Below are positions 40,668-49,501 of a stretch of 64,000 bases of DNA, piece by piece. Every line of letters starts with the position of its first letter. The stretch's first letter is position 1. The notes beneath the pieces were generated by a model, which saw nothing but the letters and a program-made list of their open reading frames with translations, was not told the origin of the DNA and searched no databases. The translations under genes were made by a program, and so were the position numbers. This DNA comes from SZUA-37 sp964472525 (GTDB lineage: Bacteria; Pseudomonadota; Gammaproteobacteria; UBA6429; Thiohalophilaceae): NCBI GenBank assembly GCA_964472525.1, contig CAYYLL010000011.1:1-64000 (forward strand), given 5' to 3'.

Positions 40668-41683
40668 GATTGTTGCGTTTACTGGCGAATCGCAAGCTGA
40701 CAGTTGTTGCCATATTGTTGCTTGCTGGTTTCTTGTATGGCTTGCATGATCAAGCACAATGGATGCTGAGCCTGCCCTTTGCATTACTGGCTTTGAATTT
40801 GCTGGCAGCGATAATCGTTGAACCCGGGTTACGCAAAAAACATGGTTTGTTCGTGTTTCATTTGTCGTTATTGTTATTACTTTTGTTGGCTGCATTTGGT
40901 CGCTTAAGCCGTTTTGAAGCTAATCTGGAGATTGTTGAGGGGGGTGTATTCAATATCAACAACCTGAGTAATGTTACCCGTGGCCCTTTACATTTTGGTC
41001 GACTGGAACAATTATCATTTATGCAAGGTAAGTACTCTGTTGAGTATGCAGATGATTTACAACGTGGTGCAACACGTAGTGAAGTCATACTACCTGATGC
41101 ACAAGGTAGGTCGATACGGAAGTTTGTGGGTGACGATAAGCCACTAAGCTTGCATGGCTATCAGTTTTATACTACGTCGAATAAAGGTTTTGCTGTTGTC
41201 CTGACCTGGTTACCCAAATCAGGTCAGCCAATAACGGGTGCGTTACATTTACCTTCCTTTCCTCGTTTTGACTGGAGACAGGTTAACTCGTGGCTGATTC
41301 CTGGTACGGAAAAAAGTGTCAATATTGAATTAATGATACCGGACTCTCTTCGTCAGCAATTAGAAAAGCGACAGTCCTGGCAGTTACTGAGTCAGTCTGC
41401 GAAAGATGCCTGGTTGAAAATTAAAAATGCAGATAAGACCATCATACTTCATCGAGGTGAGCAAATAACTCTTGCGAATGGAAAGCTGCGTTTTGATGAA
41501 GTACGTGGCTGGATGGGGTATAAAATTTATTACGACCCAACCTTATTATGGTTATTCATCAGTGCTGTTTGTGGGGTATTGGGGCTATTATGGTATTACT
41601 ATTTTTTATTCCCCGTGTTGTTACTACCAACTACATTAGAAAAACCGCTAATAGCGGGAATGTCAACTAAACAATCTGTATAG
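40664..41683 (+). CDS. ResB/Ccs1-like cytochrome c biogenesis protein
   Basis: About 339 residues from ATG 40664 (an earlier in-frame start at 40619 lies inside the 11-heme gene). Three N-terminal hydrophobic helices (about 8-25, 28-45, 55-75), a large periplasmic domain (about 80-300) and a last helix (WLFISAVCGVLGLLWYYYFL) give the ResB topology. With the CcsA-like protein that follows it would form a System II haem lyase for attaching haem to CXXCH. A dedicated copy inside a cytochrome locus suggests it matures the local multihaem proteins. Confidence 0.82.
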   Translation: MRLLRLLANRKLTVVAILLLAGFLYGLHDQAQWMLSLPFALLALNLLAAIIVEPGLRKKHGLFVFHLSLLLLLLLAAFGRLSRFEANLEIVEGGVFNINNLSNVTRGPLHFGRLEQLSFMQGKYSVEYADDLQRGATRSEVILPDAQGRSIRKFVGDDKPLSLHGYQFYTTSNKGFAVVLTWLPKSGQPITGALHLPSFPRFDWRQVNSWLIPGTEKSVNIELMIPDSLRQQLEKRQSWQLLSQSAKDAWLKIKNADKTIILHRGEQITLANGKLRFDEVRGWMGYKIYYDPTLLWLFISAVCGVLGLLWYYYFLFPVLLLPTTLEKPLIAGMSTKQSV

Positions 41684-41692
41684 AAATCTAAT

Positions 41693-42493
41693 ATGAATCT
41701 TAATGAGCTTGTCTGGGTATGGTTTGGCTGTTCAATTATAGTCGGGGCATTGATTATGTTGCCTTATGGAAAAATGGGGCATTGTATATCATCAAAACTG
41801 ATTGTTTCTGCAGTTACAATTTTTGCTATTGCAATTGCTATACGTTGGGTAAGACTGGGGCATGGGCCCTTTATTACACTGTTTGAAATTCTGTTGAGTA
41901 ATGTATTCAGTCTGGGGTTAATTATTAGTCTGGTCTACTGGCGCCGCCCAGAATTGCGTATCACAATGTCGGTGCTGATACCTATCCTTTTATTAATGAG
42001 TTTGTGGCTTGTATCAGTTCCAGCTGATGATTCACATTTGCCCGCAACCTACAATACTCCCTGGTTATGGGCACATTTAGTTACCGGTAAGATTTTTCTT
42101 GCAGTGATATTTATTGCCCTGGGTTTAGCAGGTGTTATTTTGCTTAAGTCCTGGCGGTTTACAAGCGAGTTGTTCCCTGGGTTATCAATAGATGAACTAC
42201 ATGCAAGAATATGGCCCTGGTTGATTCTGGCTCTTATCTTTCATAGCCTGATGTTAATAAGTGGTGCAGTCTGGGCACAGGATGCATGGGGGCGATATTG
42301 GGACTGGGATCCATTAGAGATTTCAGCTTTTTTGACCTGGCTTTCTTTGGCGCTGGTCTTACACTCACGTATAAGCTGGCGTGTGACAGCGTTCACCACT
42401 TCAATACTTGTTATTATCGTTTTTTCACTGGCGTTTTTGACTTTCTTTGGTATTCCTTTTATTAGTGAGGTGCCGCATCAGGGAACCATCTGA
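41693..42493 (+). CDS. CcsA/ResC-like haem lyase subunit
   Basis: A 266-residue integral membrane protein with about eight helices. It contains the tryptophan-rich haem-handling WWD-type motif (WAQDAWGRYWDWDPLE, about residues 198-213) and flanking histidines (RLGHGPF, LHSRISW). It follows ResB by 9 bp. Together they form a System II cytochrome c synthetase. It is the last gene of the long NHL-to-CcsA run; a 314-bp gap follows. Confidence 0.9.
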   Translation: MNLNELVWVWFGCSIIVGALIMLPYGKMGHCISSKLIVSAVTIFAIAIAIRWVRLGHGPFITLFEILLSNVFSLGLIISLVYWRRPELRITMSVLIPILLLMSLWLVSVPADDSHLPATYNTPWLWAHLVTGKIFLAVIFIALGLAGVILLKSWRFTSELFPGLSIDELHARIWPWLILALIFHSLMLISGAVWAQDAWGRYWDWDPLEISAFLTWLSLALVLHSRISWRVTAFTTSILVIIVFSLAFLTFFGIPFISEVPHQGTI

Positions 42494-42807
42494 CTTTTTG
42501 TTAATTCAAAATAGTATTGTATTGGCTATTTTTCAGGCTTTTCTGGTGATTTTATTGATCTATATCAGTTTTTAAATTGTTGGTTAGGGGAAAATTCTTA
42601 TAACTAGGAATACTTTATTCGAAGTTTATTATTATGAGATTCACAGAGAAATCATATGTAATTCATTGGAATAATAAGAATTATTTGGATTTTAAATTGG
42701 GCTTTGAATTGCAGCCAGTATTTAACTGACTATAACGTGCACAGTCTAAATAAGCTGCAATGACTGTCTTTTAGTGGAAGCTGAATAGTTGTCTAGGATG
42801 TATTATT
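42494..42807 (+). other. Intergenic region before the two-component system
   Basis: AT-rich, no gene seen. It holds an FNR-like box TTGATCTATATCAG (42555-42568, nine of ten consensus bases) and a sigma-54-like element at 42698-42713 (separate entry). Confidence 0.5.
42698..42713 (+). promoter_or_regulatory. Possible sigma-54 promoter of the kinase-regulator operon
   Basis: TGGGCTTTGAATTGCA has GG (42699-42700) and GC (42711-42712) ten bases apart and a good TTGCA element; the -24 box is weaker than the others. Predicted start near 42724, about 85 nt before the kinase gene. Confidence 0.45.
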
Positions 42808-44328
42808 TTGAATAATATAAAAAAAGTAAACTTTACTACAGGAAAAGTAGCATCATTTATAACGTTGCGAACAAAGGGGTATGTTGCTTATGGCGCATTG
42901 ACTTTATTTGCGATCTTGTTAGCTATTTTTATTTTATATCAAAAGTCGGTTTTACTTGAACAGGTTGATTTACTCCAGAACGCATACGATACCGAGAGTC
43001 GCTTACATGAATTGGATAATTACATAAATCACATTCTGGCTCATTATCCCTATGGTGTTGCGATTACACATTTGTCTGATAAAGATATTAAATTGCTCGG
43101 GCAAGCGCTTAAAAGCATTTATAAAGAAAGTATTTTAAAAACACCACTTACAGGTTTGGATATTCCACCTCTGGGTAAAAAACTGGATATATTGGGTACA
43201 GGGTTATTAGAGCGGGATACTCAAACCATGTCGGGCAGTGTTAATAATTTAAAAACACTTATTTCAAACAACGTGAAGTTACGAAAACGTTTCCGTGAAA
43301 ATCTTGTAGAGGATTTTCGTGAACGCAGTGATTTTGTTGCTATGACTTCGCTTGCTTTTGGTTTGTTTGGTTTAACCTTGTTTGGAACAATAATTGGTGT
43401 ATTTTTTGCCCGTTTAACAAGTGACATACTTAATCTTAAGAAAAAATCTGAAGAGATAGTTTCTGGTGTGCGCAGTGAACCGCTACCCATGCAGAGAAAT
43501 GATGAAGTAGGCCATTTAGGTGATGCAGTGAACTATATGGCTGTTGAACTTGAACAGTACGAAAAGAACCTGGAAATTGAACGTTATAAGTATTTTCACC
43601 AGGAGAAAATGGCAGCGATAGGTACACTTTCAGCTGGTATTGCTCATGAAGTGGGAAATCCAATTGCTGCTATATCAGCTCTGGTCAGGGAAGTTAAACA
43701 GGACAAATTAAATAGCATTCTTACCAGTGCAGAAAAACAGGGTATCGGCAAACTGGATGTGATTTTGGAACACACTGAGCGATTAAGAGCTATAACCAGG
43801 GAAATTCAGGAGTTTGCCCGACCCCAGTCAACACAACATGTGTTACTTGATATTAATAGTCTTATCAAAAATACTTGTAAATTTATGCAATATGACAAGC
43901 GTTGGAAAAAAATCAATATGACTTTAGGGTTGGATAACAGTATTCCGGCAGTTAAGGCAGTTGGAGATCAGATTACACAGGTTATTATGAATGTACTGGT
44001 AAATTCAGCCGATGCACTTGAAGAATCACGAAGCTCAGTACCACGAATAGACATTAATACAGCAATGCAGGATCAATTCGTAGTTATCTGCATACAGGAT
44101 AATGGCCATGGTATGAGTGATGAAACGCTGAAGAAGGCAAGAGAAACATTTTTTACAACCAAGGTATCCGGTAAAGGCACCGGATTAGGGCTCTCTCTTT
44201 GTCAGTCGATAGTGAATGCACATCATGGACGTTTAAAAATTGATTCAGAATATTTGGATGGAACAATAGTAAATATATATTTGCCTGTTCCGGAAACTCC
44301 TGTACTGGGAGCAAGCAGTCATGGCTAA
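42808..44328 (+). CDS. Membrane sensor histidine kinase (NtrB/ZraS-like)
   Basis: A 506-residue kinase starting at TTG 42808 (AGGA nine bases upstream; the ATG at 42798 runs into a stop). Two transmembrane helices (about residues 25-45 and 175-197) enclose a periplasmic sensor of about 130 residues; a HAMP linker follows, then the phosphoacceptor motif GTLSAGIAHEVGNPIAAI and an ATPase domain (NVLVNSADAL, DNGHGM, GKGTGLGLSL). It overlaps its regulator gene by 8 bp. The signal is unknown; the two propeller proteins encoded downstream may be accessory sensors. Confidence 0.92.
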   Translation: MNNIKKVNFTTGKVASFITLRTKGYVAYGALTLFAILLAIFILYQKSVLLEQVDLLQNAYDTESRLHELDNYINHILAHYPYGVAITHLSDKDIKLLGQALKSIYKESILKTPLTGLDIPPLGKKLDILGTGLLERDTQTMSGSVNNLKTLISNNVKLRKRFRENLVEDFRERSDFVAMTSLAFGLFGLTLFGTIIGVFFARLTSDILNLKKKSEEIVSGVRSEPLPMQRNDEVGHLGDAVNYMAVELEQYEKNLEIERYKYFHQEKMAAIGTLSAGIAHEVGNPIAAISALVREVKQDKLNSILTSAEKQGIGKLDVILEHTERLRAITREIQEFARPQSTQHVLLDINSLIKNTCKFMQYDKRWKKINMTLGLDNSIPAVKAVGDQITQVIMNVLVNSADALEESRSSVPRIDINTAMQDQFVVICIQDNGHGMSDETLKKARETFFTTKVSGKGTGLGLSLCQSIVNAHHGRLKIDSEYLDGTIVNIYLPVPETPVLGASSHG

Positions 44329-45706
44329 ATCACAGATTATTGTTGTTGATGATGAACTGGCAATACGCCAGGTATTGTCATCCAGCCTTTGTCAACATGG
44401 CTACGAGGTGGAGGATTTTGGTAATGGAGAAGATGCGCTGGAGCGACTTACCAAAGGTGATATTGATATAGCTATTTGTGATATTCAGATGCCGGGTATG
44501 AGTGGAATTGATTTGATGCGTAAAGCAAAAGCGTTAGGTATTGATACCACGTTTTTGTTAATGACGGCATTTGCATCAATTGATTCGGCTATTGAAGTTA
44601 TGAAGTTGGGTGCTTTTGATTACATGATGAAGCCGGTGCATACAGAAGAGGTGTTGCACCAGATTAGACAGATTAGTGATTTACGTGGCCTGCGAACAGA
44701 AAACCGTTTATTACGCAGCATTGTTCTGGGTGAAAAAGAAAAAAGGTGTCGTCTGGAATCTGACTCACAGCAGGAGATTCAACGCATGGTTGACAAGGTG
44801 GCACAAACAGACAGTACTGTTCTGGTTACCGGAGAAAGTGGTACGGGTAAGGGCGTTGTTGCACGAAATATTCATAAACAGAGTGATCGATGTAATGAGT
44901 CGTTTATACCGGTGAATTGTGGTTCTATACCGGAAAATTTAATGGAGAGTGAATTATTCGGTCATACCAAGGGTGCATTTACTGGTGCGGACAGATTAAA
45001 GAAAGGGCTGTTTGTTGAAGCCGATAAAGGCACAATCTTTCTGGATGAAATTGGTGAACTGCCATTGCAAATGCAGGTGAAATTATTACATGTTCTGGAA
45101 GATAAAGAAGTTAGACCGCTTGGTAGTGAGCAGACCAAACAGGTAAACATTCGTATTATTGCCGCCACTAACCGTGATTTGAAGGCAATGGTAGACAATG
45201 GTGAGTTTAGAGAAGATCTGTATTTTCGCCTAAATGTTTTTCATATGCATATACCGGCACTGCGTGAACGAAAGGACGATATTATTAATCTGGTACATTT
45301 CTTCCTGGCCAGAGATGTCTCCCGTCTGGCCAAACGTCACAGTATTATTCTTGATGTAGAAGTTGAAAACCAGTTGATTGCTTATAGTTGGCCAGGAAAT
45401 ATCAGAGAAGTGGAAAATGTGATTACACGTGCTTTGATACTTGCTGACAGTGACACGATCACAACAGAGGACATCCCGTCACATATCATTGGTGAACAGA
45501 TTAATGAGCAAGCAAGTCCTATTTTTCAGAACAGTATGACTTTGCGAGATCAACTTCGTGCAGTCGAATATAACCTGATTATTAAAGCTATCGACAGGGC
45601 CTGTGGTGACAGACAGGCTGCGGCCAGAGAAATGGGGATTGGTCAGTCTACATTGTATCGAAAGCTGGAAGAATTTGAGCAAATAAGGAAGGGGCGATAC
45701 GCATGA
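44321..45706 (+). CDS. NtrC-family sigma-54 response regulator
   Basis: A 461-residue regulator: receiver domain (residues 1-120; VVDDE, phosphoacceptor in ICDIQMPG, MMKPVH), AAA+ domain (Walker A GESGTGKG, sigma-54 loop ESELFGHTKGAFTGA, Walker B FLDEIGELP) and a C-terminal Fis-type helix-turn-helix (GIGQSTLYRKLEEF). The cytochrome locus has sigma-54 promoters at 27981, 29308 and probably 27887, which are natural targets. ATGA overlap with the next gene. Confidence 0.93.
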   Translation: MAKSQIIVVDDELAIRQVLSSSLCQHGYEVEDFGNGEDALERLTKGDIDIAICDIQMPGMSGIDLMRKAKALGIDTTFLLMTAFASIDSAIEVMKLGAFDYMMKPVHTEEVLHQIRQISDLRGLRTENRLLRSIVLGEKEKRCRLESDSQQEIQRMVDKVAQTDSTVLVTGESGTGKGVVARNIHKQSDRCNESFIPVNCGSIPENLMESELFGHTKGAFTGADRLKKGLFVEADKGTIFLDEIGELPLQMQVKLLHVLEDKEVRPLGSEQTKQVNIRIIAATNRDLKAMVDNGEFREDLYFRLNVFHMHIPALRERKDDIINLVHFFLARDVSRLAKRHSIILDVEVENQLIAYSWPGNIREVENVITRALILADSDTITTEDIPSHIIGEQINEQASPIFQNSMTLRDQLRAVEYNLIIKAIDRACGDRQAAAREMGIGQSTLYRKLEEFEQIRKGRYA

Positions 45707-45996
45707 ATAAATTTATAAAGTTATTAGTATTTTTCGTACTTTGGAATTTTTTTTCAACTATTGCATATGCAGCAACTGGCAAAGAATTATTTGATCGTCA
45801 CTGCGTACAATGTCATCAGCCTGGCCAAGAGATGATAATTCCCATGGCTTACTCACTGCGTGATTCACTAATGCAACCAGACAGTATCTTGCGTGAAAAA
45901 ATACTCTCAGGAACCAATGCAATGCCAGGTTATTATGGCTTGTTAAAAAACAAGGAAATATCAGATATACTACTTTATATGAGGATGATGTGGTGA
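45703..45996 (+). CDS. Small monohaem cytochrome c
   Basis: A 97-residue exported class I-type cytochrome: signal MNKFIKLLVFFVLWNFFSTIAYA (shortened here), haem site GKELFDRHCVQCHQPG and a candidate methionine ligand in TNAMPGYYGLL. Translationally coupled to the response regulator and to the propeller lipoprotein. Probably a periplasmic electron shuttle, or a redox sensor feeding the two-component system. Confidence 0.85.
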   Translation: MNKFIKLLVFFVLWNFFSTIAYAATGKELFDRHCVQCHQPGQEMIIPMAYSLRDSLMQPDSILREKILSGTNAMPGYYGLLKNKEISDILLYMRMMW

Positions 45997-47114
45997 ACGT
46001 TAATAGAGTTGTTGTGCAGGTATTGTTATTAACTACCCTGCTTATTGCTGTTGCTTCATGTGACAAAAGTCCTCAAGAGGTAAAGGGAAAAAAAGCAATA
46101 CCCTGGCATGTAGCTGAAAGATTTGAAGTTGGTAAAAATGTTTTTGTACGTTCGTTAGCAGTAGAGTCTGCAAGAAATAGTCTTTGGGTAGGAACCTCGG
46201 TTGGTGTGTTGGATATTGATCTTGACTCAAAGCAGATACGCCAGACTTTTACGCGAGAACATGGGCTGGCCAATGAATATGTATTTGCTATTGGCATTGA
46301 CCATGAAGGTTACAAATGGTTTGGTACTAATGGTGGAGGTGCATCTCGTTATAAAGATGGTCAATGGAAAACTTATTTCCCTCTGCATGGTCTTGCGGAC
46401 TACTGGATTTATGCATTTGCCTCACAAAAAGATGGCACTCTGTGGATTGGTACCTGGGCCGGAGCCAATCGTTTTGATTTGAAAACCGGAAAGTTTGATA
46501 CCTATGCTGATGAGCTGATCAATATCTGGGTATATGGCCTTGGGGTTGATTCAGATGATCGTGTCTGGTTTGGTACCGAAGGTGGTATTTCCATGTTTGA
46601 TGGTAAAAAGTGGTCGTCATGGACCCATAAGGATGGGTTGGGTGCAGAAAATGTTTTAGGTCTGGAACCGAGTACGAACACTGGCCTGGGTACGCGTATG
46701 CGTCACGATCTTAATGTCATGCGTGGAGGTAAAGAAACCTACAATCCTAATTATGTATTTGCGATTCTTGTTGATACACAAGACACCGTTTGGGCTGGAA
46801 CCTGGGGTGGAGGTGCAGCCTATTTCAATGGTAAGCAATGGAAGAATTACACTACAGCTGATGGTTTGGCCGGCAACATTGTTTATAGCATTGCGCAGGA
46901 TAAAGACGGTGCATACTGGTTTGGTACTAACCATGGTGTGAGCCGTTTTGATGGAAAACATTGGCAAACAATTTCCCGACAACATGGCTTACTCGATGAA
47001 CACGTGTATGCGTTGGCCATTGCAGACAATGGCGATATTTGGGCGGGCACACGGGGTGGTGTAACCCATATTTCAAATAAACATCCAGGTAAAAATGATG
47101 AATTCAAACCATAA
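45990..47114 (+). CDS. Reg_prop beta-propeller lipoprotein
   Basis: A 374-residue protein starting at GTG (45990 or 45993), overlapping the cytochrome gene. Signal and lipobox (LIAVASC, about residue 23) predict a lipoprotein. The rest is made of two-component-regulator propeller repeats with the W-F/I-G-T-x-G-G-x-x-x-F/Y pattern (YKWFGTNGGGASRYKDG, LWIGTWAGANRFD, VWFGTEGGISMFDG, VWAGTWGGGAAYFNG, YWFGTNHGVSRFDG). Such domains usually form the periplasmic sensor of hybrid kinases; here they stand alone next to a kinase. Confidence 0.87.
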   Translation: MVNVNRVVVQVLLLTTLLIAVASCDKSPQEVKGKKAIPWHVAERFEVGKNVFVRSLAVESARNSLWVGTSVGVLDIDLDSKQIRQTFTREHGLANEYVFAIGIDHEGYKWFGTNGGGASRYKDGQWKTYFPLHGLADYWIYAFASQKDGTLWIGTWAGANRFDLKTGKFDTYADELINIWVYGLGVDSDDRVWFGTEGGISMFDGKKWSSWTHKDGLGAENVLGLEPSTNTGLGTRMRHDLNVMRGGKETYNPNYVFAILVDTQDTVWAGTWGGGAAYFNGKQWKNYTTADGLAGNIVYSIAQDKDGAYWFGTNHGVSRFDGKHWQTISRQHGLLDEHVYALAIADNGDIWAGTRGGVTHISNKHPGKNDEFKP

Positions 47115-48276
47115 AATTCCAGTTATTAGTATTATATTTTTGATAGCAATCATTGTTGGTGGCTATTTATGGTCAGATAAACAGGATTCAAATATAAATC
47201 AGGTTGTACCTGAAAATCTGGTAAGTCAAAAAACATCATCTGCAGGGGAAAAACCAAAACCACTCAAGTTTACTCACTTCAGGGTTGGCAACCGCAATGT
47301 CAAGGATATCCTGATTGATAAAAAATTTGTTTGGATAGGCACCTCCGGTGGTGTTATTCGATACACACCAGGAACAGATGAATATCGGGTCTATGATATA
47401 AATAATGGTTTGCTGTCCAATGGTATTTTTCATCTTAGTAAATTAGGCAACAGGTTGGTGGTTGGGACATATGGGGGTGGGTTGTCATTACTTGATCCGG
47501 AAACTGAACAGTGGGAATCCTTTAATATTCCAGATGGACTGGGCGATGCCTTTATCTATGATTTCCTACAACTAAAAAATGGTGATATCTGGATTGCAAC
47601 ATGGTCAGGTGCTAACCGTATTCGTGGTGGCGATCTTCGGGATAGAAGCAAGTGGGAGCTGTTTACAGTTAAAAATACTAATGGTGGTTTACCTAATGAT
47701 TGGGTCTATGGCCTTGCTGAAGGCAAGAATGGTGAAGTCTGGATGGCAACAGAAGGTGGCCTGGCACGATTTAAAAATAATGAATGGCACAACTGGAACC
47801 ATAAAGATGGTCTGGGTGCTGATTATGAAACAGTAAAAAAAGACATTCCCTTTAAAAATGATCCATCCAAGGTGTCTTCACATCATGCCCGTCAGAAGGT
47901 TGAGATGGGACTGGATAATGTGGATATATCCTATAACCCAAATTATATTATTTCGATTCTGGTCGATCAGGATGGCATTGTGTGGTGTGGTACCTGGGGT
48001 GGTGGACTGGCACGATTTGATGGTCAACACTGGAGTAACCTCACCACTAAAGATGGCTTACCAGCTAATCATATCTTTATGTTACACCAGGATGAGAAAC
48101 AACGTATGTGGATTGGTACCAGTAATGGACTTGTCAAATATAGTAATAATGAGTTCAAGATATATACAACTATGGATGGTTTATTTTCAAATACGGTGTT
48201 TGCTATGGCAAGTACTGATGGAAAAGATTACTGGGTTGGTGGGTTTGGCGGCGTTACCCATTTCGAAGGATTGTAA
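47098..48276 (+). CDS. Reg_prop beta-propeller protein, membrane anchored
   Basis: A 392-residue paralogue of the preceding protein; ATG 47098 (or 47095). An N-terminal transmembrane helix (IPVISIIFLIAIIVGGYLW) without a lipobox cysteine anchors it in the inner membrane. Propeller repeats include VWIGTSGGVIRYTPG, IWIATWSGANRIRGG, VWCGTWGGGLARFDG and MWIGTSNGLVKYSNN. It overlaps the preceding gene by 17-20 bp. The pair, one inner-membrane and one lipid-anchored, could sense a ligand for the kinase. Confidence 0.85.
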   Translation: MNSNHKIPVISIIFLIAIIVGGYLWSDKQDSNINQVVPENLVSQKTSSAGEKPKPLKFTHFRVGNRNVKDILIDKKFVWIGTSGGVIRYTPGTDEYRVYDINNGLLSNGIFHLSKLGNRLVVGTYGGGLSLLDPETEQWESFNIPDGLGDAFIYDFLQLKNGDIWIATWSGANRIRGGDLRDRSKWELFTVKNTNGGLPNDWVYGLAEGKNGEVWMATEGGLARFKNNEWHNWNHKDGLGADYETVKKDIPFKNDPSKVSSHHARQKVEMGLDNVDISYNPNYIISILVDQDGIVWCGTWGGGLARFDGQHWSNLTTKDGLPANHIFMLHQDEKQRMWIGTSNGLVKYSNNEFKIYTTMDGLFSNTVFAMASTDGKDYWVGGFGGVTHFEGL

Positions 48277-49148
48277 TGGTTATATTACAGGAAATTTTTA
48301 ATAAATTTTCCAGACTTGAAACAGATACAGTAGCAGTTGATGACATTAAACAAACAAATAACAGTGGGAAATTATTTATGACAGTTCAAATAATAATGGG
48401 TTATCGTGATAGAAATAAAACTTGCCGGCAACCTTTTGCATTTTCAGCATGGTTTTTTGACTCATGTCATAGGCATAGGCATAAAATATTAATGTTATCA
48501 AAATGTATCATGATTATTATGGTATTTTTCTTTGCCAGTCTGGACGTACACGCTAGTGAGGCAGGCCTTGCTCGTCTGATGTCAGGTATAGAAAAAAAAC
48601 AATCAACACATGAACTCAAACGCTATACAATAGCAATGGGTAAAGAACGTGCCTTGCTATGTAACCAATGTCATGGTGATGATGGTAATAGTAAAAAACT
48701 GGGTGTGCCAAATCTTGCTGGTCAAAATTCAGAGTATTTGCTAGGTCAAATTGAAAAATTCTCAGATGGACGACGTAAAAACTTTGTTATGAATGCATTA
48801 TCAAAAAACTTTTCACGCGATGATAAGGAAAACCTGGCTGTTTTTTATGCCAATATGAAGGTTAATATAACTAAAACAAATACTCAGCTTGCGAAGAAAG
48901 GACAACCTTTATATACAAGGATGTGTCGAGGATGCCATGGTAAGCGGGGTACAGGTAGAGCAAAATATGCCCGTCTTGCCGGTCAGCAAACTTATTATAT
49001 TGAAACGACTTTAAAACAATTTCGGGATAACTCAAAACACAACGGTAAGTCGAGTAAAAGAAGCAGTGCCATCATGGAGCCTATTGTAAAAGGGCTTTCT
49101 GATGATGATGTAAAAGCACTTGCTGCTTATGTTTCGCAACTAAAGTGA
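48276..49148 (+). CDS. Cytochrome c4-like diheme cytochrome
   Basis: Two class I haem domains with CNQCHGDDGNS and CRGCHGKRGTG, each with the PNLAGQ/ARLAGQ and YLLGQIEKF / YIETTLKQF signatures of cytochrome c4, and C-terminal ALAAYVSQLK. The ATG at 48276 overlaps the previous stop (TAATG) and has AAGGATTGTA before it, but it places 72 unusual residues before the hydrophobic signal. The ATG at 48492 gives a normal signal peptide (MIIMVFFFASLDVHA) but has no good ribosome binding site. Mature protein of about 200 residues. Likely periplasmic electron carrier. Confidence 0.82.
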   Translation: MVILQEIFNKFSRLETDTVAVDDIKQTNNSGKLFMTVQIIMGYRDRNKTCRQPFAFSAWFFDSCHRHRHKILMLSKCIMIIMVFFFASLDVHASEAGLARLMSGIEKKQSTHELKRYTIAMGKERALLCNQCHGDDGNSKKLGVPNLAGQNSEYLLGQIEKFSDGRRKNFVMNALSKNFSRDDKENLAVFYANMKVNITKTNTQLAKKGQPLYTRMCRGCHGKRGTGRAKYARLAGQQTYYIETTLKQFRDNSKHNGKSSKRSSAIMEPIVKGLSDDDVKALAAYVSQLK

Positions 49149-49400
49149 TATGACTTGCGCATGATAATAGTGATGGATAAGTTGGTTTAATAAGGGAAAA
49201 TATGCAACTACAACAAGTGAATCAATATTCTTAAATAGTAATCTTAACTTATTGAAAGTCAAGCCTTTTTTGCTTTTAATCATCAAAACTACCCTGCAAT
49301 ATATCTGATTTTTTCAAAAGAATAAGAGAAATAATTTAAAAATTTCCTCAAAAATCCTTAAGATCTCTAATCGATCGCCGATAACCTCAATAACACAATC
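49149..49400 (+). other. Intergenic region before the riboswitch
   Basis: AT-rich, no gene seen. It should contain the promoter for the riboswitch-controlled cytochrome; no sigma-54 match was found here. AGTCAAGCCTTTTTTGC near 49257 is a T-run without a clear stem. Confidence 0.4.
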
Positions 49401-49499
49401 TGTTTCGTGACAATGGCAAACCAGTTGAAAGGCTGGCAACGCAAAGTTACCTACCTGTCGCCCCGTGCGGGCTATGGTTGAGGGACTACCGGAGAGACA
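49401..49499 (+). ncRNA. Cyclic di-GMP-I (GEMM-I) riboswitch
   Basis: The aptamer core is present: GGCAAACC (49415-49422), a hairpin with GAAA tetraloop (CCAGTTGAAAGGCTGG, 49421-49436), ACGCAAAG (49439-49446), a second stem GCCC-CGTGC-GGGC and a TATGG tetraloop-receptor strand. The base equivalent to position 20 of the Vc2 aptamer is G, which indicates c-di-GMP rather than cGAMP. TGTTTC (49401-49406) can pair with GAGACA (49494-49499), which overlaps the GGAGAG ribosome binding site of the next gene, so ligand binding may hide that site. No separate terminator is seen. Confidence 0.88.
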
Positions 49500-49501
49500 C
49501 A

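Noticed and set aside
49440..49499. cGAMP-specific variant of the GEMM riboswitch
   Set aside because: The base that distinguishes the two classes reads G, not A, so c-di-GMP is the better assignment; promiscuous binding cannot be excluded from sequence.
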